A stretch of 37,866 nt of DNA, from the NCBI GenBank assembly GCA_964605185.1, contig CAZSBF010000037.1:1-37866 (forward strand), written 5' to 3'. Positions within the stretch are counted from its first letter, which is position 1; every line of letters starts with the position of its first letter. Of the stretch, positions 9,051-16,575 are shown one piece after another. Below the pieces are notes generated by a model that saw only the letters and a list, made by a program, of their open reading frames with translations, did not search any database and was not told where the DNA came from. Position numbers and translations under genes: made by a program. This stretch comes from JACRIM01 sp964605185 (GTDB taxonomy: Bacteria > Planctomycetota > Phycisphaerae > UBA1845 > UTPLA1).

Positions 9051-10136
9051 TCAATTCGCGCTCGTCGCACCGCCCGCTGTCGGCTGAATTGGAATTATTA
9101 ACTTGGCGCGAATCCGTTTGGAGAACTCGGGATCGGTATCGGCCGGCTTCGCGAGATCGTTGATGCGGCTGCGCTGCTGCAGTTCGTCGAATGAGGAGAC
9201 GCCGTAGTTCAGCCCGCCGCGTTCATAGCCATATCGCGCCGAGTAACCGCTCAACAAGACGCCGAGCGTAAACGGCGGAATCGGCGGGGCGCATCGCAAA
9301 TGGCCAAAGAGGCTTGTCGTGCAATTTTCCGTGAGCGCGTTATAGAACTGCGGATGGTCCTTCAACGCATTGATCACGCGGAGGTAATCCAGGAAGACCG
9401 CGCGTGCCTTTTCCGGCGGCGCCGGAAGTCGATAGAGGAATACCTCTTCATTTCGATAATTCGTCCGCAATCGAATGAGGTCGCGCTCATCGGCCACAAC
9501 ATAGATCAGTTCGTATTGTCGAAAGAAGCCCTCGACCGTTGAGTACGATTCGCTCTTTTCCTTTCTCGTCTCAATGGAGATGGCCACCTGCTGCCCGTCG
9601 TCAAATCCAAAACTAAGAAGTGCATGGGCAATGGCAGGCCCGGCCCAATAGGAGAGAATCAAATCGATTGACCGCAGGTGGGACAGATCAAATGTGCGGT
9701 CTTCGTACGCAGGCGTAAAGTCCGTTTCCGATCGATACACAAAATTGCGGATGTTATGCAGATGAATGCGATCGCCGTTGATTTCCGCATATGGCAGCAC
9801 GGCCACCTCAGGAGCCCAGTCGCGATCATTGGATGGATGCAGCCGAAGAAACCAGACGAGCACACAGGCGAATACGAATGCAAACGCGAGCAGACTGACG
9901 CGGCGCTTTCGAAAAACGATAACGCCCGCAAACGACGCCAACGAAATGACTCCGCCCAGAAAAGACCGCGGCGGGGTTGAATGCAAATCGGAATAACTAA
10001 TGGCCAGCGCCATCCACCCGGTCATTCCCACGATCAGGACGCTGCACAGAATCAGCAATAGTCCGTGCAGCAAACGCCGAAACAGACCGCGGGACGCCGT
10101 TGAAGAGGGAACCAATTCAGGTTGCGGCACGTCCAA
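9051..10136 (-). CDS. DUF4105 (Lnb N-terminal-like) membrane protein
   Basis: A 361-residue protein with three hydrophobic segments near residues 22-47, 58-75 and 80-98, followed by a soluble domain that should face the periplasm. The domain matches DUF4105: it contains AGPAIAHALLSFGF (His171) and LTENCTTSLF (Cys272), the conserved His and Cys of the family, as in a cysteine-hydrolase fold. The start is a TTG at 10136, well supported by a GGGAG site 7 nt upstream; no ATG fits. It follows the DUF900 lipoprotein gene by 27 nt and precedes the FGE gene, so it is probably in the sulfatase operon. Its substrate is unknown; hydrolysis or rearrangement of an envelope polymer or lipoprotein is inferred from the fold only. 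Confidence 0.8.
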   Translation of the reverse strand: MDVPQPELVPSSTASRGLFRRLLHGLLLILCSVLIVGMTGWMALAISYSDLHSTPPRSFLGGVISLASFAGVIVFRKRRVSLLAFAFVFACVLVWFLRLHPSNDRDWAPEVAVLPYAEINGDRIHLHNIRNFVYRSETDFTPAYEDRTFDLSHLRSIDLILSYWAGPAIAHALLSFGFDDGQQVAISIETRKEKSESYSTVEGFFRQYELIYVVADERDLIRLRTNYRNEEVFLYRLPAPPEKARAVFLDYLRVINALKDHPQFYNALTENCTTSLFGHLRCAPPIPPFTLGVLLSGYSARYGYERGGLNYGVSSFDELQQRSRINDLAKPADTDPEFSKRIRAKLIIPIQPTAGGATSAN

Positions 10137-10163
10137 GGTTTTTCTCCCTGTTCAATGGCGCTA

Positions 10164-11438
10164 TCAGTGCCCGGCCACCATGTAATCGTCTCGAATCTCC
10201 CAGAAGCCGTCTGAGGCTCGCTTCATCGGCCGCCCGTGCTCCGGGCCGGGGTCGCTGTTGTCGCGAAAAATTCGAATGATGTCTGAACTAACCGCCGGGT
10301 TGGAATGAAAATAGTCATGCCCGATTGCCCCTGCGGACACTCGTGCGTTAATGACCTGAAGGCGGCTGTATTCGAGGAGGGCCTGTCGTTGCCCTTCGCT
10401 CAGGTCCTTTGCGCTTGAGTCGCCGACTCGGGCCCGGCTCTTAAAAAGCCACATCGCCGCACTCAATGCCTTGTCGGCCTGTGACACATAAATCGTCATG
10501 CGCTCGGGAACGAAGAACACACCCTCCGCCCCGATTCGCTGTGTCGTCACATCCAGGTCGAGATCTGCCGCGGCGAGAATTAAGTTTCCAAGCTTGAGTT
10601 CTGAGCGAGCCGATTTGCCGGCGGCGGCATATTCAATATTCAGTTCGCGCAGCGCCGACATCGTAACATCGGTACCGCGACTGTGGGCAATGATGTGGAC
10701 CTTGGTCAAGTCCGGACAGGACGCGAGGACGCGAAGAAACTGTTTGAGGTGAAAAACCGTGTACTCTCCGGATTCGCGGTCATAGGCATAATTCAGCCCC
10801 GCCGGCCAACTGTAGGCGATCGGTACTCCGCCGCGCCCCATGAAGTGCCACAAGTCCGCGATGACAAACGCCGCGTCGTCCAGCGAATTGTTGAAGCCGT
10901 GAACGAAAATGTAGGCTTCCTTACGCGAGGGATTCAGGGCGATGCGGCGGGCAACTTCCTGGGCAAACGAAGCACGAGACTCCTCAAACGACGTCTTGTA
11001 TGCCGGATCTTCCTTTATGACGCCATCGACCACTGAGCGCTTCGGGGGTGTTTCGGGAAACTTGCCGACGATCGTGATTTCCTTATGCGACAATGGGAGT
11101 GCCTTTCGGCGCGAATGTGTCCGGCTTTCGCGAACCAAATCAGTCCATGTCAGGTTGTTGCCGATTCCGACCTTCAGCGAGCCGAAGGACAATGATCGCG
11201 AACGCTCGTATCCAAACTCGGGCTGGTTCTTCTTATTCAGCGTTGACGCACGATCGGTGACAAACAGGACGTCGACATCGCTTGTCTGAAGCGCAGCGGG
11301 AACGGCGGCGAACGGGTCCTCCTTTGATTGAACGATGAGATTGGGCGTCGGCATCAATTGCTGCGAGCAGCCACACACCAATGCAAACCCAACGGCAACG
11401 AGGGTCCGACTTCCATCTACTCTGCGTAAGAGCGTCAT
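10164..11438 (-). CDS. DUF900 alpha/beta-hydrolase lipoprotein
   Basis: A 424-residue esterase-like protein. The signal peptide ends in VCGC-S, so Cys24 is the likely lipidated residue. The alpha/beta-hydrolase core is clear: the oxyanion strand IFVHGFNN at about 177-184, YSWPAG at 209-214, and the nucleophile elbow IIAHSRGTD with Ser253. This order is typical of DUF900, and LFVTDR near residue 58 is also common there. The substrate is not known. The gene is the first of the long minus-strand cluster; an AGAGGT site lies upstream of its ATG. A second lipoprotein with a hydrolase-like start closes the cluster at the left edge. Confidence 0.85.
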   Translation of the reverse strand: MTLLRRVDGSRTLVAVGFALVCGCSQQLMPTPNLIVQSKEDPFAAVPAALQTSDVDVLFVTDRASTLNKKNQPEFGYERSRSLSFGSLKVGIGNNLTWTDLVRESRTHSRRKALPLSHKEITIVGKFPETPPKRSVVDGVIKEDPAYKTSFEESRASFAQEVARRIALNPSRKEAYIFVHGFNNSLDDAAFVIADLWHFMGRGGVPIAYSWPAGLNYAYDRESGEYTVFHLKQFLRVLASCPDLTKVHIIAHSRGTDVTMSALRELNIEYAAAGKSARSELKLGNLILAAADLDLDVTTQRIGAEGVFFVPERMTIYVSQADKALSAAMWLFKSRARVGDSSAKDLSEGQRQALLEYSRLQVINARVSAGAIGHDYFHSNPAVSSDIIRIFRDNSDPGPEHGRPMKRASDGFWEIRDDYMVAGH

Positions 11439-11805
11439 TTTGATTTACCTCTTTCGATTCGACAGGCTGCTGCGCGTATGCCATGAGCGTTGCAACTGTG
11501 CACCATGTTTGACGAAAGTTCGCAGGACCCAGGCGGCGAACGCAACCTTATCGCCGCCACTGAGTCTGATCAACCTTTCCGGATACACGGGGTGCCAATG
11601 CAAAGCCGCGTTACTTACAAAACACCGTGGAAACGCAAGGATTCTCGATCAAAACTCCGTTGCGGGCGGACCCGGCATTTATCGCGTCTACCTTTGACCG
11701 TCCCACATGCCCGGTCCGATGGGGCTTCGCTGTCGATTCCGCGACGCGATCCCATAAAGAAGTCGAGTCCGCAGTGGTTTGAACGTGGGGCAAAAGGAGA
11801 TGACC
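11439..11805. other. Divergent intergenic region, no gene seen
   Basis: This 367-nt gap separates the minus-strand envelope cluster from the plus-strand regulatory genes and should hold promoters in both directions. I found no convincing -35/-10 pair on either strand and no coding potential matching a known family. The minus-strand reading frames that cross it extend into the next gene and look like shadows. Confidence 0.5.
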
Positions 11806-12285
11806 ATGATCCCGTTCCCAGATCGAGATGCACGTAAAGAACTGAACGACGGCATGACGCTGATTGACCGATGGTACATCGCCGCAACAGGCAACGGCGG
11901 TCTCTGGGTTCAGCCCCGCAAAGACGTACTGAGCCTGCGGGAATTCTGCACGCTCTTGAAGCGAATTCACCGCACATTCATCGATCAGCCCGTCAAAGTC
12001 CTGGTCTTTTACTTTGACGGCGTCAGCGCCCCGAACAGCCTGTGGCAGATCGTTCAGCGACTGATCACCGCATTGGCCAATTCGATGAATGCCGATTGCA
12101 GAATCATTCAGTCCATCGACAACGCCGTCCCGTCCGTCGGCCGCAAGGGCGTCGCTCCCGGATCAGTATCGAACGCCACGGATTCTCGAACAGCCCGCAT
12201 GACGAAGCTCGATGGCGTGTCCATTGTCATCAAACCGCGAGCGACCGCGATGGTCCGAACTGAGCAAAACAGAATGATCGCCTAA
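11806..12285 (+). CDS. Small cytoplasmic protein with WY...G.LWV.P motif, possibly STAS-like
   Basis: A 159-residue soluble protein with no signal peptide. The ATG at 11806 is chosen because AAGGAG lies 6 nt before it; an ATG two codons earlier overlaps that spacing. Residues about 18-38 read LIDRWYIAATGNGGLWVQP, followed by a helix (LREFCTLLKRIHRTF), a strand (VKVLVFYFDGV) and a second helix (LWQIVQRLITALANSM). Strand-loop-helix order and the VFYFDGVSAP turn resemble a STAS domain, but no phosphorylatable Ser/Asp is clearly aligned. A related protein lies at 17796-18230 with the same layout. The C-terminal 50 residues are basic, rich in Ser/Thr/Arg and probably disordered. The gene ends 12 nt before a strong hairpin, so it is a single transcription unit. 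Function unknown. Confidence 0.72.
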   Translation: MIPFPDRDARKELNDGMTLIDRWYIAATGNGGLWVQPRKDVLSLREFCTLLKRIHRTFIDQPVKVLVFYFDGVSAPNSLWQIVQRLITALANSMNADCRIIQSIDNAVPSVGRKGVAPGSVSNATDSRTARMTKLDGVSIVIKPRATAMVRTEQNRMIA

Positions 12286-12297
12286 GACCGCAGGTGT

Positions 12298-12338
12298 GGA
12301 GCGGGCTCGGACCACGCAGATGGTTCCGAGCCCGCTCC
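12298..12338 (+). terminator. Perfect 14-bp hairpin after the small STAS-like gene
   Basis: Left arm GGAGCGGGCTCGGA (12298-12311) and right arm TCCGAGCCCGCTCC (12325-12338) are exact reverse complements. The 13-nt loop can add three more pairs (CCA/TGG) with one bulged T. It starts 12 nt after the stop codon. There is no T-tract, so it may end transcription with Rho or act as a 3' stabiliser. Confidence 0.75.
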
Positions 12339-12422
12339 CGGCCTATGCACAGGCATTCGAGATCACTCCCAGAACGTCGGAAATCTCACCTCTATCGAGT
12401 TCTTATAGCAATCGGGCGTCAC

Positions 12423-12451
12423 TTGTAATTCCACAGATTCGCCCGGATAAT
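12423..12451 (+). promoter_or_regulatory. Promoter for the ECF sigma factor-kinase pair
   Basis: TTGTAA (12423-12428) and GATAAT (12446-12451) are separated by exactly 17 nt. Predicted start of transcription is near 12458, giving a leader of about 38 nt before the ATG at 12496. It looks like a housekeeping promoter, so the sigma factor is probably made constitutively and controlled after synthesis. Confidence 0.6.
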
Positions 12452-12495
12452 CCGCAGCAGAACGAACATTAACCCCGTCCACGCGCTGCGGATTC

Positions 12496-13077
12496 ATGGC
12501 ATCAGAAAAGTCCTCCCCGGCAACTGAAATCCTCGCCGGTCTTGGCACGTCCGACCCTTCTCTCGTCGCGGCCCAGCTACTCCCCATTGTCTACAATGAA
12601 CTGCGCAATCTCGCGGCCAATTACCTTCGTCGCGAGCGCAAAGGGCACACCCTCGACCCCACCGCACTCGTTCACGAGGCCTACCTGCGCCTGGTCGATC
12701 AGTCGCGCGTGGACTGGCAGGGCAAGACTCATTTCTTCGCAGTCTCCGCGGAGGCCATGCGCCGCATCCTGATCGATCACGCCCGCACCCGAAAGCGCGA
12801 GAAACGCGGCAAGGACTGGCGACGCGTCGCATTCGATCATGTCGTGTCGGAGCTGGAAATCCTCGACACGGACCTGATCGACTTCCGCGACGGGCTTGAG
12901 AAACTCGCCAAGCTGGACAGCCGGCAGGCGCGTGTGGTGGAATTGCGATTATTCGCGGGCTTGTCCATGGAGGAAATCTCCACGGTGCTCAAAGTATCGA
13001 AACGAACCATCGAGGGAGACTGGACGCACGCCAAGGCATGGCTTCGCGCCGAGATGAGTTCGGAAAACGCAACGTGA
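12496..13077 (+). CDS. ECF-type RNA polymerase sigma factor (TIGR02999/PF07638-like)
   Basis: A 193-residue sigma factor. Region 2 spans about residues 25-95 (QLLPIVYNELRNLAANYLRR, then LDPTALVHEAYLRLVD and THFFAVSAEAMRRILIDHAR). Region 4 spans about 135-185 (LDSRQARVVELRLFAGLSMEEI, then LKVSKRTIEGDWTHAKAWL), with a helix-turn-helix. This pattern is typical of the ECF group found in planctomycetes and acidobacteria beside Ser/Thr kinases, without a zinc-finger anti-sigma factor. Its stop TGA overlaps the GTG start of the kinase gene (GTGA), so the two are probably translationally coupled. Control by phosphorylation is likely from this linkage, but inferred. The target promoter is unknown. Confidence 0.93.
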   Translation: MASEKSSPATEILAGLGTSDPSLVAAQLLPIVYNELRNLAANYLRRERKGHTLDPTALVHEAYLRLVDQSRVDWQGKTHFFAVSAEAMRRILIDHARTRKREKRGKDWRRVAFDHVVSELEILDTDLIDFRDGLEKLAKLDSRQARVVELRLFAGLSMEEISTVLKVSKRTIEGDWTHAKAWLRAEMSSENAT

Positions 13078-15842
13078 CCTCAGAACAATACGCGAGAATC
13101 AAGGAAATCTTTCTGGAAGCCTGTTCGCTTCCGCCGCCGCAACGCTCCTCTTACATCTCAAAGTCCTGTGCTGGCGACCACGAAGCAATTCGGGAAGTCG
13201 AACGGCTCTTGGCGCATCACCGCCCGGCGCCTGTTGCCGCTCCGGCTGTGTCACCCACCAACAAAGGCGAACTCAAAGAACTCGCCGCCATGCTCACGGA
13301 GCCGCCGACTTTTGAGACCGGCGACATGGTCGCTGAACGTTATCGCATCGTTTCGCTGCTCGGCGAAGGCGGAATGGGACGGGTGTATCGCGCCGAAGAT
13401 CTTCGGCTCCATAAGACCATCGCGTTGAAATTCCTGCCGCCCCTGCACATTCTGGACCCGACCTGGCGCCGCCGCGTCGAACGCGAAGTCAATCTCTCGC
13501 GCGCCGTGAGTCATCCGGGCGTTTGTCGAATCCACGACCTTGGGGAGGTGGACGGCGCACCCTTCATCTCAATGGAGTATGTCGACGGTGAAGATCTGTC
13601 CTCGCTTCTTCGACGAGTCGGACGCATCACCGGCCCGCGTGCCATCGCCATTGCCCGCCAGCTTTGCGCCGCCTTGGCCGCCGCTCACATTCATGGCGTG
13701 CTTCATCGCGATCTGAAGCCTGCCAACGTCATGATCGACGGCAAAGGCAGGGTTCGGATCACGGATTTTGGCCTGGCGGTCTATGCCGGCCAGGTCGATC
13801 GCGCCGAAATCCGCTCGGGCACGCCCCGGTACATGGCACCTGAGCAGATTGCGGGCATCGCAGTGGACGAACGAAGCGACATCTATTCGCTCGGCCTGGT
13901 GCTCTATGAAATGTTCACCGGAAAGCCGGCATTCACTGCAAAGAGCAGAGGCGACTACCTGCAGATTCATCGGACTGTCGAGCCAGAGGCGCCTTCTTCG
14001 CTCGTGCCCGACATCGACCCACACGTCGAAGCCGTCATCCTGGCCTGCCTCCGCAAGGATCCGGCCGAACGACCCGAATCGGCACTGACCGTTGCCGCCA
14101 GCCTGCCGGGCGGCGACTTGCTGGCCGCCGCGCTCGACGCAGGACAAATTCCCACGCGTGAAATGCTTGCCAACGCCGCGGCACACGGGCCCATCGATCG
14201 CAAGAAGATCTGTATCACCGGGATCGTGGGGCTGGCGCTCTTCGGGCTTGCCTTGCTCATTGGCCATGACACGCATCCGATCACAACGCATGGCGGCGCC
14301 AAATCGCCGGAGGTTCTGGCCGAATTGGCACGCCAGGTCGCGACGTCAGCGGGCTTGCAATCCGACAATGACATTGAAGACGGACGCTATTTCCCTGCGA
14401 CTGATGTGGATTTATCCCCGTTCGTGGCGACCGAGGACGGCGGCAGATTAGTCCTGGCGCTCCCCCGTGGCGAAGACGTCCTCTTCCGATTTCGCCTCGG
14501 AGCACCGAAGTCATTGTCTCCGGCCAGCGATGTGCTTTCGTTCATCATGCCGACGCGTACGCCATTCCAACTTTCGTCGGATTCGAATCAGGCATCACTA
14601 ATCATTCTGGATGGTCAGGGCCGCCCATTGCTGGTTCAGGCCGGCGAATCCAGAGGCATTTCCAATATCAACTCAGATTGGCAATCGCTTGTGCGGACCG
14701 CCGGCTTCGACGCGAAAGATTTGACGCCCGTTCCGCCGTTGACGACACCGAACGGCAATCCGACGGAGCACCTTGCCTTTCGCGTCAATCCCGATACCCG
14801 GGAAGAGGGCGGTGTTCGCATCGAAATAGCCAAGTGCGGCAATCGCGTGTGCTTTTTTGCTGTTTTGCGTGAATCCGACAAGGACCCGCAAGGCTTGCTC
14901 TACTCGACACCCGCGCGATGGGTCGCAATTCGAATTGTGCGAAGCAGCGTGCTGCTCGCACTTATCGCGGTTTCGCTACCGTTGGCATGGAGAAACATCT
15001 CCACCGGCGGAGACGTCGTCGGCTCACTACGCGTCGGCGCATTTGTATTCTCATTACGGCTCATTGGAAATCTGCTCTCCACCCAAAACGCGGACGGCTT
15101 CAAGGGCCTCGTTGAAAACTGCACCAATGGCACAATTAGTGCATTGTGCGAAGGGTTGATCGTCGCGTTGTTTTATGTATCGATTGAGTCTCATGTCCGA
15201 CAACTGTGGCCCCGCACGCTTGGGAGCTGGAGCCGGCTCCTCAATGGGCGAATTCGCGATCGATTCGTCGCCCGCGACATTTTGTTCGGATGCGTTGTCG
15301 GCGCGTTCTGGGCGATCCTGCTCTTTGTGGATCGTGGACTGCCAGTATGGATGAACTGGAATTCGCGCCCCCAGCTTCGCATGTACCAGAGCCTTGATGA
15401 TCTTGTCGGCGGACGATTTGCCGTCGCGGGGCTTCTCACATCACTGAGGGGCGGGATCTACCAGGGGCTTGCTTTGCTGTTCCTGCTGGTCATCGGAACC
15501 TGGCTGACCGGAAAGCGAAAATGGCCCGCGCTGGCGATCGTGTGGTTTCTTGGATCACTCATGTATGCGCCGACTGCATCCAGCCCGGTCGCTGCATGGA
15601 CGCTTTTAGCATTCGGGCTGGTTGGCCTTGGCCTGTATGTCCTCACATGTTGGGGATTGGTGAGCATCCTGTCCGCCCTCGTTGTCCTCAGCCTTTTAGG
15701 CGTTTTTCCAATCACCACAACCTACAGTGCCTGGTATGCCGGATACGGCATTTTTGCCTGCCTTGCCACCCTTGGTATCGGCCTGTGGAGCTTTCTCGAG
15801 GCCTTGCGAACGCCCGCCCCTGAGATTCGGACGCCTTTCTAA
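13074..15842 (+). CDS. Ser/Thr protein kinase with a polytopic C-terminal membrane domain
   Basis: A 922-residue kinase. The GTG at 13074 is chosen because it overlaps the sigma stop and opens with VTSEQYARIKEIFLEACSLP, the usual N-terminal helix of such kinases. The kinase domain covers about residues 90-345, with G-loop GEGGMGRV (97-104), Lys119 in IALKFL, HRDLKPAN (Asp213), DFG (231-233) and APE (255-257), so it should be active. A membrane helix follows at about 379-397. A soluble domain of roughly 240 residues comes next, then about seven hydrophobic segments to the C-terminus. The stretch FYVSIESHVRQLWPRTLGSW, just after the third segment, resembles a module I recall from acidobacterial kinases. 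It probably senses an envelope or membrane signal and phosphorylates the coupled sigma factor; both are inferred. Confidence 0.92.
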   Translation: MTSEQYARIKEIFLEACSLPPPQRSSYISKSCAGDHEAIREVERLLAHHRPAPVAAPAVSPTNKGELKELAAMLTEPPTFETGDMVAERYRIVSLLGEGGMGRVYRAEDLRLHKTIALKFLPPLHILDPTWRRRVEREVNLSRAVSHPGVCRIHDLGEVDGAPFISMEYVDGEDLSSLLRRVGRITGPRAIAIARQLCAALAAAHIHGVLHRDLKPANVMIDGKGRVRITDFGLAVYAGQVDRAEIRSGTPRYMAPEQIAGIAVDERSDIYSLGLVLYEMFTGKPAFTAKSRGDYLQIHRTVEPEAPSSLVPDIDPHVEAVILACLRKDPAERPESALTVAASLPGGDLLAAALDAGQIPTREMLANAAAHGPIDRKKICITGIVGLALFGLALLIGHDTHPITTHGGAKSPEVLAELARQVATSAGLQSDNDIEDGRYFPATDVDLSPFVATEDGGRLVLALPRGEDVLFRFRLGAPKSLSPASDVLSFIMPTRTPFQLSSDSNQASLIILDGQGRPLLVQAGESRGISNINSDWQSLVRTAGFDAKDLTPVPPLTTPNGNPTEHLAFRVNPDTREEGGVRIEIAKCGNRVCFFAVLRESDKDPQGLLYSTPARWVAIRIVRSSVLLALIAVSLPLAWRNISTGGDVVGSLRVGAFVFSLRLIGNLLSTQNADGFKGLVENCTNGTISALCEGLIVALFYVSIESHVRQLWPRTLGSWSRLLNGRIRDRFVARDILFGCVVGAFWAILLFVDRGLPVWMNWNSRPQLRMYQSLDDLVGGRFAVAGLLTSLRGGIYQGLALLFLLVIGTWLTGKRKWPALAIVWFLGSLMYAPTASSPVAAWTLLAFGLVGLGLYVLTCWGLVSILSALVVLSLLGVFPITTTYSAWYAGYGIFACLATLGIGLWSFLEALRTPAPEIRTPF

Positions 15843-16042
15843 ACCCCCCTCCTGCCGGGCCGAAACCGCCCAAACCCCACATTCAAGAAAAAATCGAAAA
15901 ACGGTTGCGGAGCTGTGGCCCACCCGTCGCGTTACTTAGCGGCCAAGGGCAGCGAACGATGCCCGCGACAAGGCGTGACGCCCGCCGGGAACGTTTCCTG
16001 GAATCGCGGGTACCTCGTGTCGGGCCCCATAAGGAGTTCACG

Positions 16043-16165
16043 GTGAAGTATTCCCGATTGAAGAAGTGGTTGCTGGCGGCAAGTGGCTTTGCGGCTTTTC
16101 AGGTCGCCGGTTGCAGCTACCTCGATCAGCTCAGGGAGATGTTTCCCTTCCTTCCCACTCCCTGA
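16043..16165 (+). CDS. 40-residue lipoprotein
   Basis: A very short gene: GTG start at 16043 with an AAGGAG site 7 nt upstream, and TGA at 16163-16165. The product begins MKYSRLKKWLLAASG (first residue from GTG), continues to a lipobox VAGC with Cys24, and leaves a mature peptide of only 17 residues (CSYLDQLREMFPFLPTP). The basic start, hydrophobic core and lipobox are textbook, and the gene has its own strong hairpin 33 nt after the stop. These together make it a real gene despite its size. Small lipoproteins of this kind often act as membrane regulators or entericidin-like peptides, but I recognise no family. It lies 200 nt downstream of the kinase. Confidence 0.7.
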   Translation: MKYSRLKKWLLAASGFAAFQVAGCSYLDQLREMFPFLPTP

Positions 16166-16197
16166 GTGACTTTGCTCTCTCTCTCCTCCCTTTGCCA

Positions 16198-16231
16198 TGC
16201 CAGCGCCGGCGGCACACGCCGCCGGCGCTGG
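16198..16231 (+). terminator. Perfect 15-bp hairpin after the small lipoprotein gene
   Basis: Left arm GCCAGCGCCGGCGGC (16198-16212), loop ACAC, right arm GCCGCCGGCGCTGGC (16217-16231), with no mismatch. The very stable GC stem and tetraloop 33 nt past the stop fit a terminator, though only a weak T-rich stretch follows (TCTCTGGGAG, later GTTT). Confidence 0.8.
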
Positions 16232-16424
16232 CTCTCTGGGAGTGCTTGTTTGACCGAATGTTTAACAATCGGCGGTGAAGTTGAGTTTCTCCTTGCCGGC
16301 GATCGAATTGATAGACATGCACGAGGCCGGCCCGCGTCTAGGCCACGTGAAAAACGAAACGAACCAGACGCTGGAGGCGATCGCGAAGTGAAACGAAGGC
16401 AGCAATCCGCATGCCTTCCGTGAC

Positions 16425-16492
16425 ATCCGTTATCCGAGAGGGTGAGGTGCTTCTCCCCGTTCTCCCCCGTGCACCTCTCCTCTCTTACGGAT
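16425..16492 (+). repeat. 68-nt two-part inverted repeat upstream of the KAS III-like gene
   Basis: An outer stem ATCCGT (16425-16430) / ACGGAT (16487-16492) encloses an internal loop. The inner imperfect stem pairs GAGAGGGTGAGGTGC (16436-16450) with GCACCTCTCCTCTC (16471-16484). The 20-nt loop is C-rich, with two CTCCCC tracts. It ends 83 nt before the ATG at 16576. It may be a structured leader, a small RNA or a terminator. The rest of the 344-nt gap (16232-16575) shows no gene and no convincing promoter. Confidence 0.5.
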
Positions 16493-16575
16493 TCCACCTC
16501 GCGGTTCGCGATGATTAGTTGGCTCGGGCAGTAGACCCTGTTTATTGCTGAATGAAACGGCAATGGAGATTAGCG

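Noticed and set aside
11611..11977. Minus-strand frames of about 120 codons opposite the first small gene
   Set aside because: They overlap a gene with a good ribosome-binding site and a paralogue, and have no homology I can see.
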